From the NCBI RefSeq assembly GCF_958979055.1, contig NC_084887.1, positions 35,752,620-35,816,619 on the forward strand: a stretch of 64,000 nt of DNA. Direction: 5' to 3'. Positions 23,001 to 35,835 of the stretch are shown here, one piece after another. The notes under the pieces are model-generated. The model ran no database searches. It was not told where the DNA came from and saw only the letters and a program-made list of their open reading frames with translations. Numbering within the stretch: the first letter of the stretch is position 1; every line of letters starts with the position of its first letter. This DNA is from Alnus glutinosa (Eukaryota > Streptophyta > Magnoliopsida > Fagales > Betulaceae). The position numbers were made by a program, and so were the translations under genes.

Positions 23001-26000
23001 AGACCTGACTTTAGAGGTGCAATCACTAGCAAAAGTTCCTAATAGCTGAGGTAATCAGGCCTGCAACTCTTAGTTACCTGACACCTTCAGTATAATCACT
23101 TCCAAGAAGCAATGCCATCCGAATTAATTTTTCTCTTGTCAGGCCAAGCTCCTTCTCAATGTCCTGATATTAAAATGCATAAGCAATAGATACAAGCAAA
23201 TTTCACTGCATAATTTAATTATTCTAAAAAAAGTGAAGAAAAAAAAGGTGGGTGGGGGAATGGAAAATACAAGGACCCTGAGTAACCGAATGGACCATTG
23301 GGAAGGGAAAGTGGGAACAAGAAATAAAGAACCCCAAGTTAATATCAAAGATGTTGTGCGCTCCAGTTGAAGAAAAAGATACTCAAAAGATACTTGATAT
23401 ATGCTTCTCGAAAAGCCAAATGAAACAAAAACATTTAAAAAAAAAAAAACATATAAGGAGATGGTAAATTTATTTAGGTTTTCTTTAACTCTTGTCTAAC
23501 AAAACCTCACAAAGAAAACTGGAGAAAGGACAAAAAAAAAGGATAAGTTAAGATTACAAATTTTTAAAGTTCGAAAAAAAAAATAATAATTTATAAACTT
23601 TTCAAAATAATAAATATATTTGGGACAATAAATAGAACAGGAAGAAGAGCCATGCAGCTTGACCAAATTCATACCTTCATGAGATATGTCTCAACATATT
23701 TTCGGTCATCAAATATATTCTTGTAAACACTTCTGGCCCCAAACAAAAACACATCAGAGTCATCAGTCACAACACCATCAACAAGGTTTGCAAGTTCCAT
23801 ATAAGCGCATTGAGCTTCTGCTTCCATTGGTGCAATAATATACGGCAATCCAAACATTTGAAGTAATTCCTGTACATTCATCAAAATTATAACAGATTTA
23901 TCTTTCTCCAGGAAAGACCATAACTCACTGAAAAAGAGAACATACAGAAAGCGAAAACAAAACACTCAAAATCAACTGCATGACAAAGTATTCATTTGAC
24001 AAGTAACTCATACAATATTCACAAGTGATGGAAAGAAAATGTCATAATTTATAGCTTTCCAATTCATTTCAAGAAGTCAAAAATCAAATAGATGCATCAA
24101 GTGCAACAAAATCCACCTTCTTCAATTCAACCACATTAAAGAATCAATACACATTATAGAATAGACATAATAGGTATCATTTCTTTCCATAGATACAAAG
24201 TACAGAAAAATAACGACTTAAGCTCTTCCAAAGTCCACACACTCCTCAAAACCTATGTCATTCATTTCCTTCTATAGACACCACAAAAGGCATGAAGGCA
24301 CCATCTTCCACACAACAGCACTTCGAGCGCTCCTGACAGTCCACCAACACGTATATGGAAAGTGAACTTATACTTCAAGATACAAAAAATGTATACAAAG
24401 CCTTTTATGAGCTGTATGCTGGCAATGAAGTTTTTTCACTACTGGATTTTATAAAGAGATCAGTGAATAGCAGATTTTGACAGAGTGATAATGCGGGTAA
24501 AAGCACAAAAAATGAAAGGCACTGCAAAAGATAGCAAATCAAGCCAGTCCAACCAATCAGTTAATCATAACCATATATATTATTCAAGCATGACAAAATC
24601 TAAGCCACGCACCTGGCATTCTGAAAACATCTCACTGCTGACAGATTCTGCATTACGCTCAAGCTTTCTCTGTTCATCTCCTAGATTCAAATATTCTTGA
24701 TCGAGAATTAGCATTTCCTCATTCAAATTACCAATTAGCATTTCCTCATCCAAATTACCCTCTGTGACTTCGACCTGCAGATTTTCATTTCCCTCAAAGG
24801 GAGAATTGTCCTTGTTGTGCTTCCTTTCCTCAATATTATTGTCAATTTTTTTTTCAGCAGCCAAATTCTGCTGAAAATCAAGGTCATCTGTTGAGTCTTT
24901 TGTGGATAACTTCCTTAGAGGAAAGTTAGGGTTAATCATGTCAGTAAAACGATGGACAGATGCAGCTTTAGTATCATTGATCTTATCACCAATCTGAAAG
25001 TCATTGGTATTCACACCAGATATGGTATCAGAAATATGAGAATTACCCTCAGAACCATAGTTAGGAGAGTTAGATAAGCCAGAACCAACTCTAAAGGTAT
25101 CCAATAGATGTTCTGTAATCACATGGACCTCCTCCTTTTCCAAAGGAATTACAGATTCAGCACATGGCATTTCTCTGTCCAAACTCCCACTTTCTCTTGC
25201 ATCTTGCATTGATTGCCCAGAACATGAATAAGGGTATTTTTCATGTGGCTTATTTATCAGCACCCGCGTGTTATCAGAATTACATGCCACAGATGACATC
25301 AACTGCTGCCCAGAAGAATCAACAGTTTGTAACACAGTTACTCCAGCCACACTATCTGGCTTTTCAACTCCATCCACAATTTCACAAAATGACTCATTTT
25401 CTTGAGTACCATTCTGCCCTGGCAAAAGTTCCCCACCCATATTATTTTTCTGATCAAAGATTCCAATTTCTTTATGAACCTTTTCTCCATAATTCTTCTC
25501 ATCTTGAGCTATTTCAATATTAGATTCCTTATCCCCTACATACTCGAGGCTTCTCCTTATTGCTTCCTCCAAATCAGCCTCTTCTTCCATATGACCTTTA
25601 GAAACTGCTCTCCCTGATTCTGCTTGGCACAAGGAGGTGCTTTTATGGAAGTCACAAACTTCTTCCTCCCATTCCACATCACTCTCATCACTCACGTTGC
25701 CTTCCTCAAGAGAGGGCTTAGTTTCAGCTCCTACATCACTATAGAGACTATTACCTTTCTCTTTGATGATTCCTTCCACCCAGTCACAGTGAAGATCAGA
25801 AGGTTGCTTCCTTGATGAGGCATTGTCAGTAGAAGAGATTTTTACTGGATTCCCTGCAACTAAATGAGCAAATAGATCGTCATCACCATCAAAACACTTG
25901 TTCTTCTCATCATCTTCAAAGGATATCTCCATGGAAGTGTCATTTTTTAACATGGACTCCTCATTTTTCTCATTCAAGTTAACAGATTCACTATTATCAT

Positions 26001-29000
26001 CGTGTGAAGCTTGTACAGACTGGTTTTTACTAGGAAAACTTCTTGGGACACTAATTTCATTTCTGTCGAGCATGGTTTGAGTATTTGCAATGTTTTTTGC
26101 ACTTGCGCTCTCCTGCTCAGTCTCTTTCATCAAATCCAAATTTCTTTGTATATCACGAGTCATACGGATCCCCATTGCTCTCACTCTACTGACTCGAACA
26201 CGCCCCCTCTCATCCAAATATGTCTCGATATTGTCATCAAAAACCGTTCTAGATTCATCCAGGTCCGAACCAGTCATGGTATTGGACTTACTAGTAGATG
26301 CAACACCATTGATAGATTCTTGAGAAGGCATCTCTCTGTGTGTCTCTTGTGACTTATCTCCATTTCTCTGTGCTTTGGTAGATGTAAGTGCCCTGACATT
26401 TTGAGAATGTTAACGAAAATTATTAACCTATTAAATGAAAAAGAATCCTTTCCCCCTCCTGCACCGGGGAAGCTTTTAAAAAAAATGAAAAAGCCGCCTT
26501 ACTAAAAAACAAACAGTAAATATTAGTTCAATTGTAAGTAGGCATGGGCTGTTTGTCATGCATAACTAACATACTAAACATTGAAAATAGAATCACTCAC
26601 TGCTTATCACCAGTAAATGATGATGAGAAAATAAATTCTCTGTTCGCTTCGGAGGCAATCCGAGAAGTCTGTATACCTCCTACCCCCCTCCCTGAAGCAG
26701 ATTTCTGCACTTCATCTATCTCTCGACGGAAAGCAACAGTTTTAAGATAAGCTTGTATTTGCAGCTCAGAGAACTTTGTAGGATCCTATATGTGCATGAA
26801 AAGAGCCAGTAAAAACATGGAATCCATAGGGTTCAAACAAAAGTGCAAAATTGAAACTAAGGAACCTCATTGATAGGGATATGCCAGCGATAATGATAGA
26901 TCCCTTGAGATTATAGGGAGAGAATGCTAAATAATTACCCAAATCCTGGAAAACATTCCATATAGAAAAATTCTATAGCATAAATTGCCATATATGCTAA
27001 ATAATGAAGTGAGCAGTGTACAGTCAACCCTACATGTAAACCAATGACCCACATGCTTTGATTCCATAATTCTGAAAAGAAAAAAAAAACGATTATCACC
27101 ATCGCGTGTGTTATGTAAATGAAGAGTTCTGGTAATGAAAACACCAATTATTACATGGCTAATTAGATATATAAGTATTCATGGAATGCTTCTGAACTTA
27201 CAACTCTTTCCCAAATGGATCACTCATATAGCATTCTAAATCTGTTCTTTTTTTCTTTTCTTTTTTTCAATAGTAAAATCAGAATGCTGAGCATTATCAA
27301 CAACTTTAACCACTAGAATCTCATTACCGTCTAATTACTTTCTTTTATTTTTATTATCAAAAAAAGAAGAAGAAGAAGAATAAAGTCATTAGGAGTATCC
27401 CACTAGAAGCATGGCATTCTGGATCTGTTCTTTTTTCTCTTTCTTTTTTTAATACCAAAAGCAGAACACTGAGAACTATCGACATCTTTCACCACCTAGA
27501 ATCTCATTTCCTGTCTAAAGAAGCAAACAGCTAAACCAAGAAACATAGCACAAGAAGTCATTTGGTGTATTCCAGTAGGAGCATTACTTCTTTCCACATA
27601 CAGTTTTATCCTTAACTTCATACATCGATGACACCACTCCAGTACTTAAGTATCAGGTCATCCCAGCAATTCCATGTCATCATCATTTCTTACCTGAATA
27701 ACATTCTCTCAGTTTTTAACAGCAGATAACATCTTTTAGTTAGTGATACGCAAGCCATATTTGCAACCTGGCATTTACTTCACATTAACATCAATTGGTA
27801 ATACACGTTAAGGCATTCCAGAACCAACCTTCTTGACTTTCTGATACTTTTGTCTGTTTTCCGCAATTAATCTTTCTCTCATCTACGAAGGACATCAATA
27901 ACAAACATCAGAATAAAATGGATGTTAAGGAGGAATAGCCAAAATGCCCAAGCTGAGAAAAATCCATAAGCAATATATGTGGGCACTTACATGAACAAGA
28001 AGATCAAGTTGCATTGATGGAGGCAAAGCAGCCAATACGTTTGGATCAAATTCACCATTCATTGCAGGCTGCAAAATTGATTAGATGCTATAACCAACAT
28101 ATATTTAACACAGACCAATAATTCAGTGTTTCAATAGAAAAAAGTAACACTGAGGTCTAAACCTCAACCCCAAAGAGAGCCTTTATTTCCCAAACCAACC
28201 ATATTAGCACTTGGGCCATGTTTGTGTAACAGGTACGCTAATAGCATGATTGTATCATATTACTATACAGTCCCTCCCAATGTTTGGTTCGTACAAAATT
28301 CATGCCCACACCTATTGACTAGTGTATCCAATACCTCCAAAATGGGGTCAAAACCAATACCCACCAAGGAGGTATGATAATCTCATTCCCATTCGCTCCC
28401 CATTCATGAAGGAGAAAAAGAAACTAAATTCAAACCATCAGAAACACAATCAATACAACAGTCACAAAGCCACCTTGCTGCATCCATCATTAACTCTCAT
28501 CACTTTTCTCTGTAGCTATTGTTCATGATTAAAATGCTGAAGGCTAGCAACTTAATCCCTCCTAAAACCCTACTTACGTGGTGAAGCAGCACTGATGACC
28601 ATACAAAAATCATCTAACAGCCATTTTTCAAGCTAAAAATCAGGAAAATACTAATACTTTGTTCACTTCCATCACCATAAGAGATTACAGTGAGAGGAGT
28701 ATTTATTGCGAATCCCATTCCCATTACTTGGTTCAACCAAAGATGCATATGGAAATCACATGGATCTTCCCATTTTGGATACTTACTTTCTAAACACAGT
28801 ATCTAGAGTGAAGAACTTGAAATGACACTGAGGGAACAGGGAGCCCAATCCCATTCCACCTTTCCTGGCAATCAAATGCAGTCTTATTTTTCAAGATTGA
28901 ACCAGTAAAACGAAACCGTCAATACAGATATCCTTAGCATTTTAAACAGCTTCAAACTTATTTCGAGTCATCCATGAGGCTATTTTTTACCATAACACCG

Positions 29001-31592
29001 TTTTTTACAGGCTTATAGAATCTAATAAGCATGTTAAACTAGTTCAACCTAACTGTTAAGAGTCCCACATTACCAAGGTATGCCTGGGTTGTGAGCTTTA
29101 TAAGCCTTGAGCAAACTTCTTCCCTTAAGGTGCCTTTTGTGGAAGAGTAATGCTCAATGAACTTTATCATGGTATTAGAACTTCAGGGCTTTGGACAATG
29201 TTGGGCCTTCCCTCCCGTTGTACACGTGTTTGGACAACATATAGTGCCAAACGTAAGGGGGCGTGTTAAAAGTTTCACATTGCCAAGATATGCATGGGTT
29301 GTGGGCTTTATAAGCCTTGAACAAACCTCTTCTCTTAAGGTGCCTTTTGTGGAAGAGTAAGGCTCAATGGACTTTATCACTAACAACCCCCTTAAACATA
29401 CTTAGTATGTCATCAATTTTTTGATAAGTACATAGTATGTCGCCAACTATAATGACAAAAGATAATGACTCCAAATCTCTACATAGCACAAACTTACCAG
29501 CATCATCTCTTCATCTTCATCTTCATCTTCATATTCTTCGCCAACCTCCTCCTCAGAAGATAAATGAGCAACAGATTTAGATGCACTGTTAGCTAACCTC
29601 CCATTTTCCTCTGCCAAAATAGAAGCTGCCAACCTAAACTTACTCATCAGAATCAATCATAATTCTTTTCTTCTTTTTTTAACCATGTAGTTGAAATACC
29701 ATTGTAAACTACAACTTTGTAAGCAGCTTACATTTCATCTAGTTTTTCCTGAATGTCACTCCTTGATACCAGATCATCACCATTTGAACTACAACCAAAC
29801 ATGTCAGTTTCATCTGACAAATTCTTTTTACCCTTAGCATCATCATCCTGCAACTGTCTCTGGTTCTCAACATCCGCCGCCAACTTCTTTCCCTTGAGCT
29901 GTTACACAACAGAATTGAATCAAACAAAAAGACTGTACATTAAAACAGAGACACTGGCTAGGTTGATGGAAAAAAAAATCCATTATTCTGTATAATTTAT
30001 CAAAACAATATATAGGGTGACCTAAAATCCTAGGAAAACTACATCATAATGAAGAAAAAGCTACAGAAATTGACCTGATAAGTACCCATCACTCTGTATA
30101 TAAGGGCACTAACCTGAGCAAGAAGATTGCGCTGCATCGACTCAGGCAAAGCAGCTAATACAGCTGGATCAACTTCGCCATGCTCTGCAGGCTGCAAAAT
30201 AAATTGAATGCAATAACCCCTAATTATTTAGAACATAGGTCAAGAAGTGAACATGAGCATTAATTAACACCAAGACTTAACAGCTCACAACCCAAAGAAA
30301 TATGGTCTTTCCCAATTTTGGGTGTTAAGTTAGCCCCCCTGACATCATAAAAACCAACTATTCCTAATTAATTTCCCATGATGAACTCGTATAACAAACC
30401 ATTCAACCATCATAGGCAATATAGGCAATATCTACATTGACCATAAAGATAAAATTACCAGTATCATCTCTTCCTCTTCGTTGTCATCCTCCTCCTCAGA
30501 AGGTATAGCAACAGCAGAAGATGTTGATGCCTTGTTAGTGAACCTCCCATCTTCCTCTGCCTGAATAGATGCTGCCAACCTGAATTAACTCATTCAAACA
30601 GTCGATGAAACCTATCAGACCACATAGTTGAAAGATAGCCTCATAACCACAAATGGAGTGTGCAGCTTACATTTCATCTAGTTTCTCCTGATTGGAACTC
30701 TTTAAAATCATATCCTCCCCTTCTAACCGATTCCCCACCATGTTGGTTTGATCTGACAAAATCTTGGCATCAGTACTCTTTTGCTTCTGCTTCTCAATAT
30801 CCTTTGCCAGTTCTTTCAGCTTCATTGCCTTAAGCTGTTAACAAGAATTAAAACTAACACTATACACTCACGCCAATAGCCAATATATATCATATGAAAT
30901 ACACCGTCAAATTGTAACTCATTCAAAACTAACTAGAGTTTTCCTCTGTTTAATCAACCCAGATTCTAAAAATGAAACTCTCAGGCTCAGTCAATATTTT
31001 ATTTTTCAAAAAACCAGAACAACATAAAAATTAGACCATAAAACCAAGTTCAGTTTCGTTTCCCTAATTCTCCTAAACAAAACACTCGACCACATAATGC
31101 CCATTGCAAAACGCAAAAGTCAACTTCAACATCCAAAACCTACAAGATTTCTTTACTACAAGCACTCACAGACCTGATTGAGAAGCAACTTCTCGGCAGT
31201 CTTGCGGACCTTGGCCTGAGCGTTGTCGCGCTGTCGGCGGCGGGCGATGACAGTGCGGCGCTTAAGGGCGGGGGTGGCGCCGTCGAAGACGAAGACGGGC
31301 TTGGTCCTGAGGAACAAGAGCTTGCAGATCCGGCGGAAGAAGCCGAGCAAGTGCGCGTTCCGTACCATCTCGCCCTTCTCGTCCCGCATCGCCTTCATGA
31401 ACTGCACCATCCAAATGCTCGCATCTGCAAAGAGAATTTGGAGTTTTGGTTGAGAAATGAGGGGTTCGGGTTAGGATTAGGGTTAGGGATTAGAGTGGTA
31501 GTACCGATGGCGAGCTTTTTTCCGGCCAGGGTTTCGACGGACACGCGGCGGCCGACGGGAGCCAGTAGCTCCCACAGACCGTGCACTCCCAT
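20093..31592 (-). CDS. UVH3: DNA repair endonuclease UVH3 (XPG/ERCC5/RAD2 family)
   Basis: This is the structure-specific 5'-flap/bubble endonuclease that makes the 3' incision in nucleotide excision repair in the nucleus. Eighteen exons, in gene order: 31505-31592, 31174-31424, 30671-30834, 30459-30579, 30114-30191, 29732-29898, 29498-29633, 27991-28068, 27829-27882, 26601-26785, 24613-26392, 23675-23869, 23078-23163, 22515-22812, 22242-22378, 21790-21874, 21038-21568, 20093-20803. All are GT/AG and every phase closes (5,145 nt, 1,714 residues). The N domain starts [10 protein letters not shown] with catalytic D30 (LAIDASIW) and D77 (VFVFDGATP). A long acidic spacer covers exons 3-11. The I domain has [12 protein letters not shown] (E1050, E1052), [10 protein letters not shown] (D1071, D1073) and a [12 protein letters not shown] helix-hairpin segment. 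The C-terminus has an RG-rich stretch, two DYLxMGGGFC motifs and a basic RRKRRKS end, probably a nuclear signal. It is longer than Arabidopsis UVH3, partly through an internal exon duplication. Confidence 0.96.
22465..22512 (-). mobile_element. LINE micro-insertion (3' tail only) in UVH3 intron 14
   Basis: An 18-bp direct repeat (acagtgaacatgatactt, at 22465-22482 and 22495-22512) encloses only about 12 bases. On the minus strand these read acttatcaaaaa, the terminal bases of a plant LINE plus its A tail. The insertion lies immediately after the exon 14 donor and has duplicated the sequence next to it. Confidence 0.7.
27226..27520. repeat. Tandem duplication inside UVH3 intron 9
   Basis: About 27226-27345 and 27407-27520 are diverged copies. 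Both run from 'tctgttctttttt' through 'gcagaacactgag'-like sequence to 'ctagaatctcatt'. They are intronic, with no effect on coding visible. Confidence 0.7.
29054..29379 (+). mobile_element. Complete TRIM retrotransposon in UVH3 intron 7
   Basis: This is a terminal-repeat retrotransposon in miniature, 326 bp. Two 116-bp LTRs (29054-29169 and 29264-29379) begin tgttaa and end ttatca. The primer-binding site tggtattagaac begins at 29170, directly after the 5' LTR, and resembles the initiator-tRNA-Met site. A purine tract (taaggggg, 29254-29261) lies just before the 3' LTR. A perfect 5-bp target duplication, ctaac, flanks it (29049-29053 and 29380-29384). No protein is encoded, so mobilisation needed another element. 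The LTRs differ at several positions, so the insertion is not recent. Confidence 0.95.
29401..29446 (-). mobile_element. LINE micro-insertion in UVH3 intron 7
   Basis: Fourteen bases, ttttttgataagta (29417-29430), are flanked by a 16-bp imperfect direct repeat (cttagtatgtcatcaa and catagtatgtcgccaa, three mismatches). On the minus strand the insert is the same LINE 3' terminus plus A tail seen at 22483 and 48064. Confidence 0.6.
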
Positions 31593-33525
31593 TTTGGAAT
31601 CCTCCTGCTCACGCCTACGACGCTTTCTGATTTTTCAGTTATTGCATTGCCGCCAAGACTTGTTAGAAGACGACGATCGTAAAAACGACGTCGTAGGAAC
31701 ACATATTGACTGCACCGCAATCAAAAGCGGTTTTGTTAGGAAAAAAAAACTATTTTAAGAACTTATTGGAAATAAAAATTTCTAATAGTGTATGAAATTT
31801 TTTAAGACATGATTTCACATTTTCTAGCACAATTAAATCGTACTTTCAATCCATAATTATTCGTTTAAATTCACGATCTCGTACGGAATCCTACACTAAA
31901 AGCTCGATTTCCATTGAAACTGTTACATAGCTAAATTGATTAATGTTACACCTTAAAATCTTTTACAACTTGTTATAAGTCTTGTAATTGGCATATATCA
32001 GTACGTAATTGAAGCCACATTAGACACTAATTTTTTTTTTTTTTTTTTTTAACGTTCTCCAACACATGTCAACAAGTTATAAAATAATTAGATAGTATAT
32101 TCAAAAAAAAATCATTTAGAACAAAAGAAATCGTGGAAAGCCCAAAAAAGAAGGGTTAATTATCTTTTTTTCCTAAACTATCACTCATTTACACATTGTC
32201 CCATACACTACCTACCACTTGTCATACTCAACCCTCCTTAAATTACTGTTTTCTTAAAAATAAATAAATTCCGCGTTAGTCAAAACCGTTAAAATGATGA
32301 AAAATATCTAAATATAGAAACTAAATTTACTTAAAGTTTAAAAACTAGAAAAATAAAATAAAATAAAGCCACCAAAAGGACAAAAAAAACAATTATTTTA
32401 GGGTATTTTTGTCTAAAAAACGTAAATTTCGTTTGATTTAATGACCTTGACTAAGATAAGGTTTTTTTTTATTTATTTATTTATTTGTTGCGCCAAAAAA
32501 TGATAGTTTAAGGCGGTTGAGCATGATAGGTGACGGTTCATATGGCAATATGTAAATGTGGTAGTTTAGGAAGGGAAAAGTTAATTAACCCAAAAAAAAA
32601 AAAAAAAAATTAGGGAGATGCACTCACCACAACTGTACTTCAAGACTCTAGTGCCAATCAAATTTTGGACCAGACAAAACTTGTTTCAGAAGGGTGATAG
32701 AAAGCAGCAAAGCTCTGTCAGGAGATGATGCATAATTTTTGGGTCATGGAAATTTTGAACTTTTATGTATCGCTAATATATTTCTCTTGCTGCAGTATTT
32801 AATTCAGAGTTCCAATAGTAAATGTATGGATTATTTGCTCTAGACTAGTTCAGGAATGAAAAGCATGTGGAGACAAGGATAAGAATCTACTTTAGGGATA
32901 TATGCTGGTCTCACTTGTAGCCCATGAGATGCTTTGAATTTTTCTGAACTCATTCTTCCTTAAAGCCAGGGTTGTGAAGTCGTTGTGATGGCCTCTTTGA
33001 TCTGTAGGTAATGACAGCTTAAGGGTTTTGAAAGCCATAGGAGACCCAATCATTACTTAAACTGTTTAAACTGCAGATAGAAAAATTACAAAGAATAACA
33101 TTTGTTTTGTACATTCCACATTGTCCTTCTCTTCAGTCTGGATTTTATCAGTTGGATCATGCCTGATCATATCTTGCCTGGATGATAGTAACTTAAAGCA
33201 GCTAGTTGGTGCTAGGGAGACCTCTCATTGTTAGCCTACTGTTTCAGAAATGACAGCTACCATTGTAAAAGAAACGACATTGTAGTTTCAACCTTTTGTA
33301 GCTGCCGGCTCTGCATTTCAAATTTTAGTTCAAGTCAAATGCCCCATTATTGGCTCCATTAAAATATTAAATTTTCATTGTAGAATCAGCCAATTAGCTT
33401 GTTAACTAATTCCGGCAATGACCTGGGACATTGGAATTTTCTCCTTGTTCCACAATCCCAACCATTTCAACCATGACCATATTTACAGCTCCAAGTTTTC
33501 CAAACAAGGCCATTCTCTAGACACA
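31593..33525. other. Divergent intergenic region, UVH3 / receptor-like kinase
   Basis: This region must hold the promoters of both divergently transcribed genes. The first ~150 bp upstream of the UVH3 ATG are GC-richer than the rest. A MULE-type MITE occupies 32153-32591. No other gene was seen. Confidence 0.6.
32153..32591. mobile_element. MULE-type MITE
   Basis: Inverted ends read GGGTTAATTA with further match inward (cctaaactatc on the left, cctaaactacc on the inverted right end). The flanks are A-rich and roughly repeated (aaaaaagaa and aaaaaaaaa), so the 9-bp duplication is only suggestive. There is no coding capacity. Confidence 0.65.
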
Positions 33526-35835
33526 ATGAATCGAGTTTCCATCTGGGTGATCTTCATTTCCTTGTTTCTCCTCCTCCACAAGACAAATTCTGTAGAGGAG
33601 GTGGTCAGAAACTCACTTATAAGCTTTCTTACAAAACTCTCTAACTATAATGGCCAACCTGATCTCATTTTAGGCTGGAACTCAAGCCTTGATCCTTGCA
33701 AGGACAACTGGCATGGTGTTCGCTGCAATCGTTTTAATATTTCTGTGACAAAGTTAGTTCTTGACAGGCTAAATCTCAGTGGAACTCTTGATGCCACTTC
33801 TCTTTGTGGCGGGCGGCTTGCTGCATCTCTTACTGCTCTTTTTCTTGGTGGCAACAACATTGGTGGAGAAATCCCAGCTGAGATTTCAAAATGCAAGCAA
33901 CTCGCTTTCATAGAAGTAAGCGGAAACCAATTCTATGGAAACCTTCCCAGCTCGCTTGCCATGTTAGGTAATCTGAAAAGACTTGATATTTCAAACAACA
34001 AGTTCTCTGGTAACTTGCCAGAGTTGTCCAGGATTTCAGGTCTGACAATGTTCCTCGCTCAAAACAACCAGCTGAGCGGGGAGATACCCAAGTTTGACTT
34101 CTCCAATCTTGACCAATTCAACGTTTCCAACAACAACTTCAGCGGCCTTATTCCAGACGGTGGCAGCAGTTTCCCTGCAAGCAGCTTCTTGGGAAATCCT
34201 GGACTATGTGGAGATCCATTGCCAAATAAATGTTCATCTCTCCCAGTGACAGTGGGTAACGAGTCAAAGGGTGTCTCAAAAGATCAGATTCTTATGTACT
34301 CAGGCTATGGTGCATTGGCCTTGATTTTTCTCATGTTCATTATTTTCAAGCTGTACAAAAGAAAAAAGAGAGAAGAGAGGGTTGAGGCGGCAAAGAAGGT
34401 GGCAGCAATTGATGATGATAGTATGAGTATCAGCAAGCATATGACTGCATCAAGTGAGTACAAATCAGGTGTGAGCAGGTCAGAATATATGGAAATTTCA
34501 GCTGAAAGTCAGATGGTTTCCACCTCGCTGATTGTCCTTGAGAGCCCTGTGGTCAATGGACTGAAATTTGAGGACTTGCTCAGTGCTCCAGCAGAGTTGC
34601 TTGGAAGAGGAAAGCATGGTACCCTTTATAAGGTCATGTTTGAGAATGGGATAATCCTGGTCGTCAAAAGGATTAAGGATTGGGCAATCTCAAGCACTGA
34701 GTTTAAGCAGAGGATGCAGAGGATGGGCCAAGTGAAGCATCCAAATGTTCTGCCAGCTCTTGCCTTTTATTGTTCCACGGATGAGAAGCTTTTGGTCTAT
34801 GAATATCAGCCCAATGGAAGTCTATTCGGGCTTCTCCACGGTAAATATCACACTCGCAATATCTTGCTGTGTCTTTTTATTTATGTTAACTACCTAATTA
34901 ATACAGAATGCTGCTGCTGTAATGTACCACAACTTTTATAGAACATATTCTTCCTTCAGACAATTTCATGGAACATAAACAAGTAAAAACACCCTTCTAT
35001 ACCTCGAGGTCTTGTGTTCGAGTCCGAACTTAAGCGATACTTGTGGTTTGCGGGCAATTGCAGGTATCCAGGGTTTACTCTGTAGATGTGGGTCCAAAAG
35101 GCCCTGCTTTAGAGAGTTTCCACGTTATTAAAAAAAAAAAAAAAGAAAAAGAAAAAAAAAAGGCCCTTTTAGTAATACAGAAGAAGGGGGGTCAGTGTCC
35201 TTTTGATATCAGATTGCAGAATAACACCTTTATAGTACTATACATTTTGTGTTGAAGGCTTCTGAGGTACTACATGTTATATTTCAGGAACCACCATGAG
35301 CCAAGCATTTGATTGGACAAGCAGAATTGGTGTTGCAGCAAGCATTTCTGAGGCATTAGCCTTCATGCATCAGGAACTAAAAGACGATGGGATTGCTCAT
35401 GGTAACTTGAAATCCAGCAACATCTTGATGAATAAGAATATGGAGCCTTTCATTAGTGAATATGGTCTTATGTCTGTGGACAGTCAATATGGCTCATCTC
35501 TTACTGGGAGCAGAGCACCTAGAGCCTTCAAAGGGGACATTTATGGACTTGGTGTCATTCTTCTCGAGCTACTTACTGGAAAGATGGCGCAGAACAATGG
35601 AGTTGGCCTGGCAGATTGGGTTCTCTCAGTTGTTCGAGAGGAGTGGACTGCTGAAGTCTTTGACAAGTCCCTAATTTCAGAAGGCGCAAGTGAGGAGAGG
35701 CTGCTAAACTTGCTGCAGGTGGCCATTAAATGTGTTAACAATCCGCCTGACGCAAGGCCAAGCATAAACCAAGTTGCTACCATGATTAACACACTAAAAG
35801 ATGAAGAAGATAGATCCATGTCTTTTGAACAATGA
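33526..35835 (+). CDS. LRR receptor-like protein kinase, probable pseudokinase
   Basis: This is a plasma-membrane receptor-like kinase of the plant 'probable inactive receptor kinase' LRR group, 620 residues from two exons (33526-34840 and 35288-35835). The start at 33526 is preferred because a signal peptide (MNRVSIWVIFISLFLLL) follows; an in-frame ATG at 33418 would bury it. After the cap (WNSSLDPCKDNWHGVRC) come about five leucine-rich repeats. The membrane helix lies near residues 258-280 (GALALIFLMFIIF) and is followed by a basic stop-transfer. The kinase-like domain keeps the glycine loop (GRGKHGTLYKV) and the ATP lysine K381 (VVKRIK). However, the catalytic-loop HRD is HGN (476-478) and DFG is replaced by EYG, so phosphotransfer is unlikely. 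It probably signals as a co-receptor or scaffold. The ligand is unknown. The intron carries a SINE-like fragment. Confidence 0.93.
35000..35165 (+). mobile_element. 5'-truncated SINE-like fragment in the receptor-kinase intron
   Basis: A B-box-like sequence (tgttcgagtcc) is followed by a short body and an A-rich tail ending near 35161. The A box is missing. It lies wholly within the intron and does not disturb the splice sites. Boundaries are approximate. Confidence 0.5.

Noticed and set aside
25164..25523. Plus-strand frames opposite the large UVH3 exon
   Set aside because: They are antisense shadows of the real coding exon 24613-26392.
28211..28885. Possible Tourist-type element in UVH3 intron 7
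   Set aside because: The ends (ggccatgtttgtgtaacagg and the complement of cctggcaatcaaatgcag) are only loosely similar and no target duplication was found.
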